This document shows, one piece after another, positions 33,723-42,487 of a stretch of 64,000 bases of DNA. This stretch comes from Persephonella sp. IF05-L8 (GTDB taxonomy: Bacteria > Aquificota > Aquificia > Aquificales > Hydrogenothermaceae). The first letter of the stretch is position 1; each line of letters opens with the position of its first letter. The translations under genes and the position numbers were made by a program. Where the stretch lies: assembly GCF_000703045.1 (NCBI RefSeq), contig NZ_JNLJ01000001.1:434001-498000 (forward strand), given 5' to 3'. The notes under the pieces were generated by a model, which did not search any database, was not told the origin of the DNA, and saw nothing but the letters and a program-made list of their open reading frames with translations.

Positions 33723-35792
33723 ATGCCTTTGAAAGAATATATAGATAAAGCCAAACAAATTTTAGACAAAAACTGGACTGGTGAATATACCGTTCCATCC
33801 GTCCATCTATACCCTCATCAATGGAACTGGGATAGTGGTTTTATAGCTATTGGATATTCAAGATATAACTTTGAAAGGGCTGTAAAGGAATTAACTTCAC
33901 TGTTTAATGCCCAGTGGAAAAATGGGATGCTTCCCCATATTGTTTTCAACCAGAAAAATCTGGGAAAATACTTCCCTGAACCTGACTTCTGGCAGGCTGA
34001 AAAGTCAGGACTTGTTCCAGATGGATTTATGACCTCAGGAATAACACAGCCCCCAATCCATGGATATGCAGCACTAAAAATATATGAAAATGCACCTGAC
34101 AAAGAAAAAGCAAAGGAATTCCTTAAGTGGATTTATCCAAAACTTATAAAGCTCCACATGTATTTTTATCTTGAGAGAAATCCAGACGATAACGGGCTTA
34201 TTTATATAAGACATCCATGGGAATCCGGAATGGATAACTCCCCTATGTGGGACAGCGTTCTGGAGAAGATAGACCTGTCTAAAGTAGAAGTTCCCTATTT
34301 TGAAAGAAAAGACAACAAAATAATTGACCCTGAACACAGGCCAAAGGATGAGGATTATTACAGATATATATATCTGGTTGACCTGTTTAGAAAAAATAAC
34401 TATCAAGAAGAAAAAATATTTAAAGAGAGCCCATTTATAGTTTTTGACCCTATGTTTAATTCTATACTGGCAGCTTCAAATGAGGCTCTGGTAAAAATAG
34501 CAGACATAATTGGTGAAGACTATAAAAAGCCAGAAGAATGGTATTATATGACCACAAAAGCAGTAAGGGATAATCTTTTCAGCAATGAAAAAAATATTTT
34601 CTTTGCTTACGACTATATAGATAAAAAACTGATTGAGGTTGAAACTGCAGCAGGATTTGTTCCACTTTTTGGTGGTGTTGCTTCAACCCATCAGGCTTTA
34701 AGACTTTTTCATCATATCAATTCCTTGAACTTCTGTCAGATAGGAGAAAAGAACTGCTTTGCAATTCCCAACTATGATAAAACGAAAAAAGATTTTAAAA
34801 GTAATAATTACTGGCGGGGTCCAATCTGGATAAATATAAACTGGTTGATATATCACGGCCTTAAGAGATATGGATTTAAACAAAAAGCTGAACATCTTGA
34901 AAAGACAATTCTGGAACTGCCTATAAGATTTGGGTTTTATGAGTATTTTGACTGCTTTAAAGGAACAGGATACGGAACAAAGGATTTCTCGTGGAGTGCA
35001 GCATTATTTATAGACCTGATTTATGACACATTTAGAGAAAAACCTAAGAGTAAAAGGAAATTAAACCAGACCCTTTTAATGAATACCAATGGCAATACTG
35101 TTCTCGTTGAGGATACACCACAACTGATACAGGATTTTTCTTACTTTTTCAAAAAAATAATAAGTCAGTATGCTAAAAAAGGTTCTGTTGATTATAAAAA
35201 AATACAGCTTTCCCCTGAATACAAAATTCTTCAATCTGTTGTTTCAAAATTTAATCACAAGGATGTGGTTAACTACACAAATGGAAACTCCCAGAAAGCA
35301 TTTTTGATAAATTTGTATAACTTTATGGTTATTGATTTTGTGATTAAGATGAAAATACAACACTCTGTTAAAGAGATTGATGGATTTTTCACAAAACTAA
35401 AATACAAGATAGGAGGCAGAGAGTATTCACTGGATGATATAAAAGCAAAGCTGTTTGAGTTTGGAGATAAAAGGGTGCCTTTTGCCCTTGTTAAAGGAAC
35501 TGCTTCATCCTCGGCTCTCAGATTTGTTGATAGCAATCATATAGAAAAAATCCTTGACCAGATAGCAGCTGATTTTATAAACAGCCCTGAAGTTATTATT
35601 GTTCCAGAGAAGCAGACTGTTTTAATATCAGAATTTTTCAGATGGAACGAAGACTACTTTTCAACAGATAAAGATATATTTGATTTTATTGCAAAATACA
35701 TAACAGATGATAAGAAAAGGGAATTCCTTCAGAATAATCAGAACATTAAAATAAGATACATATCTTATGACTGGAATTTAAATAGAGATTAA
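33723..35792 (+). CDS. GH63-type glycosylglycerate hydrolase-like enzyme fused to a DUF547 domain
   Basis: The 689-residue protein has two parts. Residues 1-440 form an (alpha/alpha)6 glycosidase with GH63 mannosyl/glucosylglycerate-hydrolase motifs QWNWDSGF (33-40), HPWESGMDNSP (164-174), YWRGPIWININW (363-374) and FSWSAALF (422-429). Residues about 500-689 match DUF547: KAFLINLYNFMVI (525-537), GGREYSLDDIKAKLF (564-578), GTASSSALR (592-600) and the closing YISYDWNLN (679-687). The usual cysteine of the DUF547 segment is serine here. There is no signal peptide, so it probably acts in the cytosol on compatible solutes or glycogen-like sugars. The fusion is unusual. It starts 5 bases after purM. 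Confidence 0.83.
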   Translation: MPLKEYIDKAKQILDKNWTGEYTVPSVHLYPHQWNWDSGFIAIGYSRYNFERAVKELTSLFNAQWKNGMLPHIVFNQKNLGKYFPEPDFWQAEKSGLVPDGFMTSGITQPPIHGYAALKIYENAPDKEKAKEFLKWIYPKLIKLHMYFYLERNPDDNGLIYIRHPWESGMDNSPMWDSVLEKIDLSKVEVPYFERKDNKIIDPEHRPKDEDYYRYIYLVDLFRKNNYQEEKIFKESPFIVFDPMFNSILAASNEALVKIADIIGEDYKKPEEWYYMTTKAVRDNLFSNEKNIFFAYDYIDKKLIEVETAAGFVPLFGGVASTHQALRLFHHINSLNFCQIGEKNCFAIPNYDKTKKDFKSNNYWRGPIWININWLIYHGLKRYGFKQKAEHLEKTILELPIRFGFYEYFDCFKGTGYGTKDFSWSAALFIDLIYDTFREKPKSKRKLNQTLLMNTNGNTVLVEDTPQLIQDFSYFFKKIISQYAKKGSVDYKKIQLSPEYKILQSVVSKFNHKDVVNYTNGNSQKAFLINLYNFMVIDFVIKMKIQHSVKEIDGFFTKLKYKIGGREYSLDDIKAKLFEFGDKRVPFALVKGTASSSALRFVDSNHIEKILDQIAADFINSPEVIIVPEKQTVLISEFFRWNEDYFSTDKDIFDFIAKYITDDKKREFLQNNQNIKIRYISYDWNLNRD

Positions 35793-36436
35793 AAATCCTC
35801 TAAGGCAGGATTTACAGGAATTGTGCCGTATCTGGCATCTTCAACAATAACTTTTCTTCCTTCTATTTTGACCCTTCCTTCAGAAATCCATTTTATTGCC
35901 TGTGGATAAATTCTGTGTTCAAACTTAAGGATTTTTTCAGAAAGGGTTTCCTCTGTGTCTTCCGGAGTAATGGGGACAACTGCCTGAACTATAACGGGCC
36001 CAGTATCCAGCTCTTTGGATACAAAATGAACTGTGCAGCCGGAAAACTTCGCTCCATATTCTATTGCCTGTTTTTGTGCTTTGAGCCCTGTAAAAGACGG
36101 AGTTAGAGATGGATGTATATTTATAAGTTTTCCCTCAAATGCATCAATAAACTCATCTGATAATATCCTCATATAACCTGCCAGAACAACAAGCTGTGGA
36201 TTTTCCTTTTTTATTCTGTTTATCAGGTGCCTGTCATATTCAAGTCTGTTATCAAATTTAGATGGGTCATGAAATTCTGCAGGAATACTATATTTTTTTG
36301 CTATTTCCAGACCTTTTGCATCCCTTTTATTTGATATAACTAATTTTATTTTTCCCTGAATTTTGCCGTCCTTATATGCCTTTGCTATAGCCTCTAAATT
36401 TGAGCCTCTCCCTGATATTAAAACAACTATATCCAT
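35789..36436 (-). CDS. purN: Phosphoribosylglycinamide formyltransferase
   Basis: The 215-residue enzyme transfers formyl from 10-formyl-THF to GAR. It has ISGRGSNLEAIAKA, the catalytic region LAGYMRILSDEFIDAFEGKLINIHPSL and GCTVHFVSKELDTGPVI. The converging GH63-DUF547 gene shares the TTAA stop overlap (35789-35792). Its likely promoter (TATAAT at 36471-36466 on the minus strand) interlocks with the divergent DUF2914 promoter. Confidence 0.95.
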   Translation of the reverse strand: MDIVVLISGRGSNLEAIAKAYKDGKIQGKIKLVISNKRDAKGLEIAKKYSIPAEFHDPSKFDNRLEYDRHLINRIKKENPQLVVLAGYMRILSDEFIDAFEGKLINIHPSLTPSFTGLKAQKQAIEYGAKFSGCTVHFVSKELDTGPVIVQAVVPITPEDTEETLSEKILKFEHRIYPQAIKWISEGRVKIEGRKVIVEDARYGTIPVNPALEDF

Positions 36437-36457
36437 CTATAACCTTCTAATTTGGTT

Positions 36458-36486
36458 TGAAACAATTATAACACCCGCTTTATATT
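36458..36486 (+). promoter_or_regulatory. Sigma-70-type promoter for the DUF2914 gene
   Basis: TTGAAA (36458-36463), a 17-base spacer and TATATT (36481-36486) lie 36 bases before the ATG. A minus-strand TATAAT for purN lies within the same spacer. Confidence 0.5.
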
Positions 36487-36521
36487 AATATCAGAATAAT
36501 AATAAGCTGGAGGGTTCAATA

Positions 36522-36911
36522 ATGCGCTGGTTAATGGTTTTTCTATTAGTGTTTTCTTTTTCATTTGCCCAGAATATTCAGGTTGAGGATATGAAATTTG
36601 CAGTGGCTATTCAGGATAGGGAACCTATAGGAATATCTGAAAAGTTTCCGCCAGATATAGGACGGATTTATTGCTGGACAAAAGTTATTGCAACCAAAGT
36701 TCCTACAAAGATTTATCATGTATGGATTTATAAAGGAAATGAAATGGCAAGGGTTGAACTGGGAATTACATATCCAACATTTAGAACATGGAGTTCCAAG
36801 AAAATACTCCCTACCCAGACAGGTAAGTGGACTGTTGTTGTGGAAGATGAAGAGGGCAACAAAATTGCGCAGAAATCATTTGAAATAACAGAGAACTGGC
36901 AGGAGCCTTAA
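36522..36911 (+). CDS. Secreted DUF2914 protein
   Basis: The 129-residue protein has a signal peptide (MRWLMVFLLVFSFSFA) and a compact beta domain of the DUF2914 type: RIYCWTKVIA, IYHVWIYKGNEMARVELGI, TWSSKKILPTQTGKWTVVV and DEEGNKIAQKSFEI. Its function is unknown; the fold is Ig-like. A GGAGGG site lies 8 bases upstream. It converges with the nitronate monooxygenase gene through a TTAA stop overlap. Confidence 0.85.
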   Translation: MRWLMVFLLVFSFSFAQNIQVEDMKFAVAIQDREPIGISEKFPPDIGRIYCWTKVIATKVPTKIYHVWIYKGNEMARVELGITYPTFRTWSSKKILPTQTGKWTVVVEDEEGNKIAQKSFEITENWQEP

Positions 36912-38017
36912 GGCTCCTCCTGCCCTGATGGTATTCCTTCCACAAGCTCTCTCATCAGGTCTTTAACATGAACCAGTTTTTTAATTCTGTACCCGTTTGA
37001 ACCACTGAAAAACAGACCTGTTTCTTTTCTTCCCAGATACGCATCTCCAAGTCTATCAGCTATACAATATCCAACCTTTTTGGCTTCCTCTCCATGATTA
37101 CATGGCACAACACAGTTTGAAACACATTTAACCTCAGGGGCTTTACCTTCTTCTATATCTTTTATCAGCTGGGTTACTATTCCCCTTGCTGGATAACCAA
37201 CAGGAGATTTTAGTAAAACGATATCCTCTTTTTTTGCATTTATAATAACCTGCTTAAACTCATCAGAAGCATCACATTCATAAGTTCCAACAAATCTTGT
37301 TCCCATCTGGACACCGGCAGCTCCAAGGCTAAGGTAATACTCTATATCCTTTTTATCCCATATTCCTCCGGCTGCTATTACAGGGAAATCTCCCCACTTA
37401 TCCCTTTCCTTAATTACCTCAGGAACAAGATTTTCCAGCTGAAACTCAGGTTTAAAGCAATCCTCATATGGTATTCCCTGATGACCACCTGACTTTGGAC
37501 CCTCAACCACTACAGCATCAGGCAGCCTGTTGTATTTTTTCTTCCAGTGTTTGCATATAACCCTTAATGCTCTGGCAGATGAAACTATAGGAACAAGTGC
37601 AACATCCTCTTCAGGTGCATATTTCGGCAGTGTAAGGGGCAGTCCTGCTCCTACAAAAAGTATATTTGCTCCTGCTTCAATAGAATCACGGATAACTCTA
37701 CCAAAATCTGTGATTGCATATAGGATGTTTACCCCGATTACAGCTTTTTCCCCGCCTGCTATCTCTTTGGCATCACGAATAATACGTTGCAGAGCCTCTT
37801 TATTGTGTATATATTTACTTCCTACCGGTCTACCATCTTTGAGACGGACATAATTAGGATGTCTATACCCTGTTCCTACAGAAGATACTATACCGAGGCC
37901 TCCATGCTTGCTAACACTTCCTGCAAGGTTTTCCCACGATATACCAACTCCCATTCCTCCCTGGACTATTGGATATTGTATTTCATATTTACCTATTCTG
38001 AGTGGTGGCAGTGCCAT
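36908..38017 (-). CDS. Nitronate monooxygenase / FabK-like flavoprotein
   Basis: The 369-residue TIM-barrel flavoprotein shows YPIVQGGMGVGISWENLAGSV, GANILFVGAGLPLTLP, VVVEGPKSGGHQG (with the family histidine), PVIAAGGIWDKKDIEYYLSLGAAGVQMGTRF. Members oxidise alkyl nitronates or, as FabK, reduce enoyl-ACP. A C-terminal stretch (CVSNCVVPCNHGEEAKKVGYC) with several cysteines is typical of one subgroup. A FabL-type enoyl reductase is encoded at 51529-52314, so fatty acid synthesis need not rely on this gene. Its ATG overlaps the stop of the 141-aa upstream protein. Confidence 0.83.
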   Translation of the reverse strand: MALPPLRIGKYEIQYPIVQGGMGVGISWENLAGSVSKHGGLGIVSSVGTGYRHPNYVRLKDGRPVGSKYIHNKEALQRIIRDAKEIAGGEKAVIGVNILYAITDFGRVIRDSIEAGANILFVGAGLPLTLPKYAPEEDVALVPIVSSARALRVICKHWKKKYNRLPDAVVVEGPKSGGHQGIPYEDCFKPEFQLENLVPEVIKERDKWGDFPVIAAGGIWDKKDIEYYLSLGAAGVQMGTRFVGTYECDASDEFKQVIINAKKEDIVLLKSPVGYPARGIVTQLIKDIEEGKAPEVKCVSNCVVPCNHGEEAKKVGYCIADRLGDAYLGRKETGLFFSGSNGYRIKKLVHVKDLMRELVEGIPSGQEEP

Positions 38018-38442
38018 TATTCCTTCTCCTTTATTTCAGGTAGTATTTTTTTTGCTTTTAAGATTTTGGATATTGTGTTGTAGTACTCCGGTTCACCTGC
38101 TCTGAAAGCCAGTTCGTCTATAACAACATTATCTTTATTGTCTATATGTCCCTTTCCTATAAAATCAGCGATAAAAGTTCCAGGTTTACGTTTATGCTCA
38201 TATGCAATTGCCCCTAAAACACCTATCTCTTTTTGGTCATTTTCTTTAAAAACAATATCCATTCCTAATATCTCTTTTACTGCAAAGTTATAAAGTACAT
38301 ATTCTTCAACTCCTTTCCTTACTTTGTCATTAAAGGTTTCAGCAGAAAAGATATTTTTGACAGTAGATGGGTTTTTAACTTCGGATTTTTGCTGATTATT
38401 TTCATCTTCTTGAGTTTTATTAAACTTTATGATTTTACCCAA
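38017..38442 (-). CDS. Unknown cytoplasmic protein, TTG start
   Basis: This is a 141-residue charged soluble protein. The first 45 residues look disordered (KTQEDENNQQKSEVKNPS); the rest is predicted mixed helix and strand (IGVLGAIAYEHKRKPGTFIADF, EPEYYNTISKILKAKKI). The start codon is TTG at 38442 with AGGT upstream. It overlaps the nitronate monooxygenase start by one base, so the two are co-translated. I recognise no family. Confidence 0.65.
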   Translation of the reverse strand: MGKIIKFNKTQEDENNQQKSEVKNPSTVKNIFSAETFNDKVRKGVEEYVLYNFAVKEILGMDIVFKENDQKEIGVLGAIAYEHKRKPGTFIADFIGKGHIDNKDNVVIDELAFRAGEPEYYNTISKILKAKKILPEIKEKE

Positions 38443-38526
38443 TTTCAGACCTCTTTCTCTGTTATTTCAAATTATTATACATAGATTGTTATAATATATG
38501 ACACAAAAATAAAAATAGGATAAAAC

Positions 38527-40233
38527 ATGGCCGCAGGACTTTCAGGAAGAAGATGGATAATAATATCAGAGAAAAACAAGGCACCACAGGAAGTAGTGCA
38601 GAATTATGGCCATGTTTTAGGACAGCTAATATACAACAGGAGAGAACTCTTTAATAATAATCTAAATGAAGATAATATATATCCATCTCTCCAAAAGCTC
38701 TTAGACCCTCAGCTTTTCTTTGATTTAGATAGAGTAGCCCAGAGGATTTCAAGCCTGATAAAACAAAAAAAGAAATTTGTTATTTACGGTGATTATGATG
38801 CTGATGGTATTACCAGTACAGCTTTACTGGTAAACTTCTTCCGTGATATAGGGGCAGATGTTAAGTATTACATCCCAAGCAGGTTTGGTGAAGGATATGG
38901 CCTTAACACAAAGGCTATCCGTAAAATAAGCCAGCTTGCCGATGTCCTTATTGTTGTAGATAGTGGAACCAATGCCCATGAAGAACTTTTACTGGCAAAA
39001 AAACTTGGACTTGAAGTGTTTGTTCTTGACCATCATGAACCTGAAAATCCAGACTGGCAGGAAGAAAAAATATTAATTCTTAACCCGAAGCTTCATTCAG
39101 ATATAAATCCGTTATTCAAGCATCTGGCATCTGTTGGTATATCTTTTTATTTACTGATAATGCTAAGAAGATTATTAGGAATTGACGTAAAACTAAAACC
39201 TTATCTTGATATTGTTGCCATAGGCACTGTTGCCGATGTTGTTCCATTATCCCTTATAAACAGAATATTTGTAAAAAAAGGAATAGAAGAAATAAATAAA
39301 AGGAAAAGACCAGGGATAAAAGCTCTACTAAAAAGTATATCGGTAGAAAAGGTTTCCTCATTTGAAATAGGCTTCAATATAGCCCCCCGTTTAAATGCAG
39401 CAGGAAGACTGGATGATGCCAAAAAAGCAGTCAAACTGTTAATAACCACAAAGGAATCCACAGGAAAACAGATATCCAATGAACTGGAATTTTTAAACAA
39501 AAAAAGACAGAAATTTACTGAACATGCATTTAAAGAGGTAGAACAAAAAATAAAGAAAGAAAAAGAGTTAAACAGTATAGTTGTAGCAGATGAAAAATGG
39601 CATCCTGGAATAGTTGGGATAGTGGCAGGTAGACTGGTAGAAAAATATAAAATGCCCGCTATTGTCCTTGCCAAGAAAAATGGTAAAGCTGTTGGTTCTG
39701 CCAGAAGTATCCCTGGACTAAATATATACGAAATAATGCAGCAACACTCCCATCTATTTGAGAGGTTTGGAGGACATGCCCTTGCAGCAGGATTAACCAT
39801 AAAAACCCAGAACATACCTAAACTAAAACAGGCTATATCAAATACACTAAAAGAGATATCCCCTGATGAGCAACTTCCTGTTATAGAAATAGATATGGAA
39901 GTTCCACTTTCTTACTGGACACCTGAAAAGGTTCGTCAGCTTTCAATTCTTGAGCCGTTTGGAGAAGGAAATCCTTATCCTGTTTTTATGGCAAAAAATC
40001 TAAGAATAAGTGATTTTATTACTGTAGGCCCCACCAACCAGCATCTTAAATTCTGGTTTATAGATAAGCAAAAAAATGCCTTTCAGGGTCTTTGGTGGAA
40101 CTTTGCAGAACATATAAAAAATCTGTCTGTTGGAATGTATGTTGATATTGTCTACACACCAAAAATATCAAACTGGAACGGTAAAACAACAGTAGATTTT
40201 ATAATTAAAGATATAAAACCTTCCCAGATATGA
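38527..40233 (+). CDS. recJ: Single-stranded-DNA-specific exonuclease RecJ
   Basis: The 568-residue nuclease has the DHH motifs VIYGDYDADGITSTALL, LIVVDSGTNAHEELL and FVLDHHEPE, the DHHA1 part GIVGIVAGRLVEKYKMPAIVL and RFGGHALAAGLTI, and a C-terminal OB domain. It degrades single-stranded DNA 5' to 3' in repair. The second motif reads DSGTN where DCGIS is more usual. AGGA lies before the ATG. It is divergent from the 141-aa unknown gene. Confidence 0.94.
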   Translation: MAAGLSGRRWIIISEKNKAPQEVVQNYGHVLGQLIYNRRELFNNNLNEDNIYPSLQKLLDPQLFFDLDRVAQRISSLIKQKKKFVIYGDYDADGITSTALLVNFFRDIGADVKYYIPSRFGEGYGLNTKAIRKISQLADVLIVVDSGTNAHEELLLAKKLGLEVFVLDHHEPENPDWQEEKILILNPKLHSDINPLFKHLASVGISFYLLIMLRRLLGIDVKLKPYLDIVAIGTVADVVPLSLINRIFVKKGIEEINKRKRPGIKALLKSISVEKVSSFEIGFNIAPRLNAAGRLDDAKKAVKLLITTKESTGKQISNELEFLNKKRQKFTEHAFKEVEQKIKKEKELNSIVVADEKWHPGIVGIVAGRLVEKYKMPAIVLAKKNGKAVGSARSIPGLNIYEIMQQHSHLFERFGGHALAAGLTIKTQNIPKLKQAISNTLKEISPDEQLPVIEIDMEVPLSYWTPEKVRQLSILEPFGEGNPYPVFMAKNLRISDFITVGPTNQHLKFWFIDKQKNAFQGLWWNFAEHIKNLSVGMYVDIVYTPKISNWNGKTTVDFIIKDIKPSQI

Positions 40234-40336
40234 GAAATGTCATTACAAACCTAATCAAGAACAATTACCATTAATGTAGATTTTACAAAAATAAGCTAAA
40301 ATTAATTAATAGTAAAAATTAAAGGAGGTAAGGAAT

Positions 40337-40939
40337 ATGTCAGAAATTATTTTAGTAGGTCAAGAAGTTCCAGATTTTGAAATGGAAACTTACGAACCTG
40401 AAACAGGAAAATTCGGAACATTTTCACTTAAAAAAGCTAAAGAAGAAGGAAAATGGACAATTCTCTTCTTTTATCCAGCAGACTTTACATTTGTATGTCC
40501 AACAGAATTGGCTGACCTTGCAGAAGTTTATCCAAAACTCAAAGAGCTTGGAGCTGAAGTTGTTTCAGTTTCTACAGATACAAAATTCGTTCACCTTGCA
40601 TGGCACAAAGATGAAAAACTTCTTGAAAATGTAAAATACCCAATGGGTGCTGACCCAACAGGAAAAATTTCAAGAATGTTTGGTGTTTATGATGAAAATA
40701 CAGGACTTGCACTCAGAGGAACATTCATCATATCTCCAGAAGGAAAACTTGTAGGTTCTGAAGTTAACTTCTACAATGTTGGAAGAAATGCTGATGAGCT
40801 TCTAAGAAAAATGGAAGCCAATGCTTACCTTATTGGACACCCAGAAGAAGCTTGCCCAGCTAAATGGGAACCTGGTAAGAAAACGCTCAAACCTTCTGAA
40901 GAGCTTGTTGGACACGTTTACGAAGCTCTCAATGAATAA
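40337..40939 (+). CDS. 2-Cys peroxiredoxin (AhpC/Prx1 type)
   Basis: The 200-residue peroxidase reduces H2O2 and alkyl peroxides. It shows FYPADFTFVCPTEL with the peroxidatic cysteine, VSVSTDTKFVHLAWH, ALRGTFIISPEGK and a C-terminal resolving cysteine in EEACPAKWEPGKKTL. It has an excellent AAAGGAGG site and is followed by a hairpin terminator, which suggests a strongly expressed single-gene unit. A TTTACA-like and TAAAAT-like pair upstream is a possible promoter. Its reductant is not encoded nearby. Confidence 0.94.
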   Translation: MSEIILVGQEVPDFEMETYEPETGKFGTFSLKKAKEEGKWTILFFYPADFTFVCPTELADLAEVYPKLKELGAEVVSVSTDTKFVHLAWHKDEKLLENVKYPMGADPTGKISRMFGVYDENTGLALRGTFIISPEGKLVGSEVNFYNVGRNADELLRKMEANAYLIGHPEEACPAKWEPGKKTLKPSEELVGHVYEALNE

Positions 40940-40946
40940 TAAACTT

Positions 40947-40969
40947 GCCCCCAGACGGGGGCTTTATGT
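40947..40969 (+). terminator. Hairpin terminator after the peroxiredoxin gene
   Basis: A 6-base-pair GC stem GCCCCC / GGGGGC with loop AGAC (40947-40962) is followed by TTTATGTT. The T tract is broken, so efficiency is uncertain. Confidence 0.6.
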
Positions 40970-41004
40970 TATAATAATTAAAAAAAGAAAGGATGTGAGC
41001 TTAT

Positions 41005-41325
41005 TTGAGCCATTTCAGGCTTGAAAGATTTTATCCAACCAAATTAGAGATAACCATAACACCTCAACAACTTATCTCTATGTTCCCTATAGAAGTTCAG
41101 GAACATCCTACCATGGGATTAATATCCCGAATATGGAAATCAAATCAGGAAATATTTTCGGTGGATACTTTACCTTCAGAGGATATTGAAGACCTGACCA
41201 CTACCAAAAAATATCTAAAAGTTAAAGAACCTAAAATGCTTGAAATTTTACAGAGCTTAGATAATTTTGAGATTGTTTTGTATTACGAGGATAAGGAAGA
41301 TATTTACAGGGTGACAAAACTTTGA
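41005..41325 (+). CDS. Unknown small protein, TTG start
   Basis: This is a 106-residue soluble protein that seems to hold an alpha/beta fold (HFRLERFYPTKLEITITPQQL, FEIVLYYEDKEDIYRVTKL). The TTG at 41005 is the only start between an in-frame TGA (40996) and the first internal Met. An AGGA about 11 bases upstream gives weak support. I recognise no family. Its stop codon overlaps the -35 box of the rpsU promoter. Confidence 0.55.
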   Translation: MSHFRLERFYPTKLEITITPQQLISMFPIEVQEHPTMGLISRIWKSNQEIFSVDTLPSEDIEDLTTTKKYLKVKEPKMLEILQSLDNFEIVLYYEDKEDIYRVTKL

Positions 41326-41351
41326 CACAGATAGATAAACTGTTTTATCCT
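41322..41351 (+). promoter_or_regulatory. Promoter for rpsU-yqeY-cvpA
   Basis: A perfect TTGACA (41322-41327) with TATCCT 18 bases on (41346-41351) lies 45 bases before rpsU. The -35 box contains the TGA stop of the gene upstream. Confidence 0.4.
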
Positions 41352-41395
41352 ATAAAAATTAATAAAAATCTTAAATAAAGGAGGACTGATATTAG

Positions 41396-41596
41396 ATGGC
41401 AGTAGTTAGAGTTCAGGAAGGAGAAAGCTTTGAAAAAGCTTTAAAAAGATTTAAAAAAATATGCGAAAAAGAAGGTATCATCACAGAAATGAAAAGAAGA
41501 GAGTTCTATGAGAAGCCTTCTGTTAAAAGAAAGAGAAAACAAAGAGCAGCAAGAAAAAGATTAATCAAGGCACTCAAGAAAAAAGGTCTCTTATAA
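41396..41596 (+). CDS. rpsU: Ribosomal protein bS21
   Basis: The 66-residue, very basic protein matches S21: [50 protein letters not shown]. It binds the 30S platform near the anti-Shine-Dalgarno region. AAAGGAGG precedes the ATG. It is the first gene of rpsU-yqeY-cvpA, a common order. Confidence 0.96.
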   Translation: MAVVRVQEGESFEKALKRFKKICEKEGIITEMKRREFYEKPSVKRKRKQRAARKRLIKALKKKGLL

Positions 41597-41606
41597 GGAG
41601 TTTATA

Positions 41607-42056
41607 ATGGCTGAGCTTCTCAAGAAGCTGCAGGATGAGATGAAAGCCGCTATGAAAAGCGGCCAGAAAGATAGATTATCTGTTATTCGTATGCTTATAT
41701 CTGAGATTAAAAAAGTTCAGATAGATAAGAAAAAAGAGTTGTCAGATGAGGAAATAATAGAAGTTTTACAGAGATACGCAAAACAGAGAAAGGAAGCTAT
41801 AAAGCAATACAGGGAAGCTGGCAGAGAAGACCTTGCCCAAAAGGAAGAATTTGAGCTCAGTGTTGTTCAGGAGTTCTTGCCCCAGCCTCTTTCTCAGGAA
41901 GAACTGGAAAAAATCGTTGATGAAACAATAGCAGAGCTGGGTGCTTCCTCTATGAAGGATATGGGCAGGGTTATGAAAGCTGTCCTTGACAAAGTCAAAG
42001 GTAGAGCTGACGGGGCAACTGTCAGTGCTATAGTTAAAAATAAACTTTCTGGGTAA
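41607..42056 (+). CDS. yqeY: GatB/YqeY-domain protein
   Basis: The 149-residue helical protein has the YqeY pattern: LLKKLQDEMKAAMKSGQKDRLSVIRML, VLQRYAKQRKEAIKQYREAGREDLAQKEEFEL and ELGASSMKDMGRVMKAVL, with the tail matching the tRNA-binding domain of GatB. It may aid tRNA-linked processes; its exact role is unknown. Its stop overlaps the cvpA-like ATG. Confidence 0.93.
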   Translation: MAELLKKLQDEMKAAMKSGQKDRLSVIRMLISEIKKVQIDKKKELSDEEIIEVLQRYAKQRKEAIKQYREAGREDLAQKEEFELSVVQEFLPQPLSQEELEKIVDETIAELGASSMKDMGRVMKAVLDKVKGRADGATVSAIVKNKLSG

Positions 42057-42487
42057 TGGTGCTTGATTTAATTTTATCTGTTTTACTTTTATATCTTCTT
42101 TTGCTGGGAGCATACAGAGGATTTACTGAGCTTTTTATAAAAAGTATAGGAATAGGAACTGGGTTTTTTGTAGCCCTTTATTATGAAAAACCTTTTGCCG
42201 GCTTTTTATCAAATTATTTCAAAACTTCCCAGCTGATACTTTCTTTTTTTTCCTTTTTTCTGATTTTAATTACTTTTTTCAGCCTTTCTTTTTTTATTTA
42301 CAGACATATAAAAAGTCATATTTACAAAAAGAAAAAATTTTCTATTGCAGACAGGACACTTGGAGCTATTGGAGGTTTTTTGGTGTTCCTGATTATTCTC
42401 TCTACCGTTTACTACTTTTCTATAACCAATAACTTTATTGGACAGCTTACCGCTGACTCTAAAATTCTGGAATTGATGAAAAGATGA
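42056..42487 (+). CDS. cvpA: CvpA-family membrane protein
   Basis: The 143-residue protein has four hydrophobic helices and the CvpA-type signature FSIADRTLGAIGGFLVFL; the N-terminus DLILSVLLLYLLLLGAYRGFTELFIKSIG also fits. CvpA proteins affect envelope homeostasis and colicin V export in Escherichia coli. It overlaps both neighbours by a base or four, in line with co-translation from rpsU onward. Confidence 0.85.
   Translation: MVLDLILSVLLLYLLLLGAYRGFTELFIKSIGIGTGFFVALYYEKPFAGFLSNYFKTSQLILSFFSFFLILITFFSLSFFIYRHIKSHIYKKKKFSIADRTLGAIGGFLVFLIILSTVYYFSITNNFIGQLTADSKILELMKR

Noticed and set aside
39201-39815. Open frame of 204 codons on the minus strand
   Set aside because: It lies wholly inside recJ on the opposite strand, and its translation has low-complexity Ser/Phe content typical of an antisense frame.
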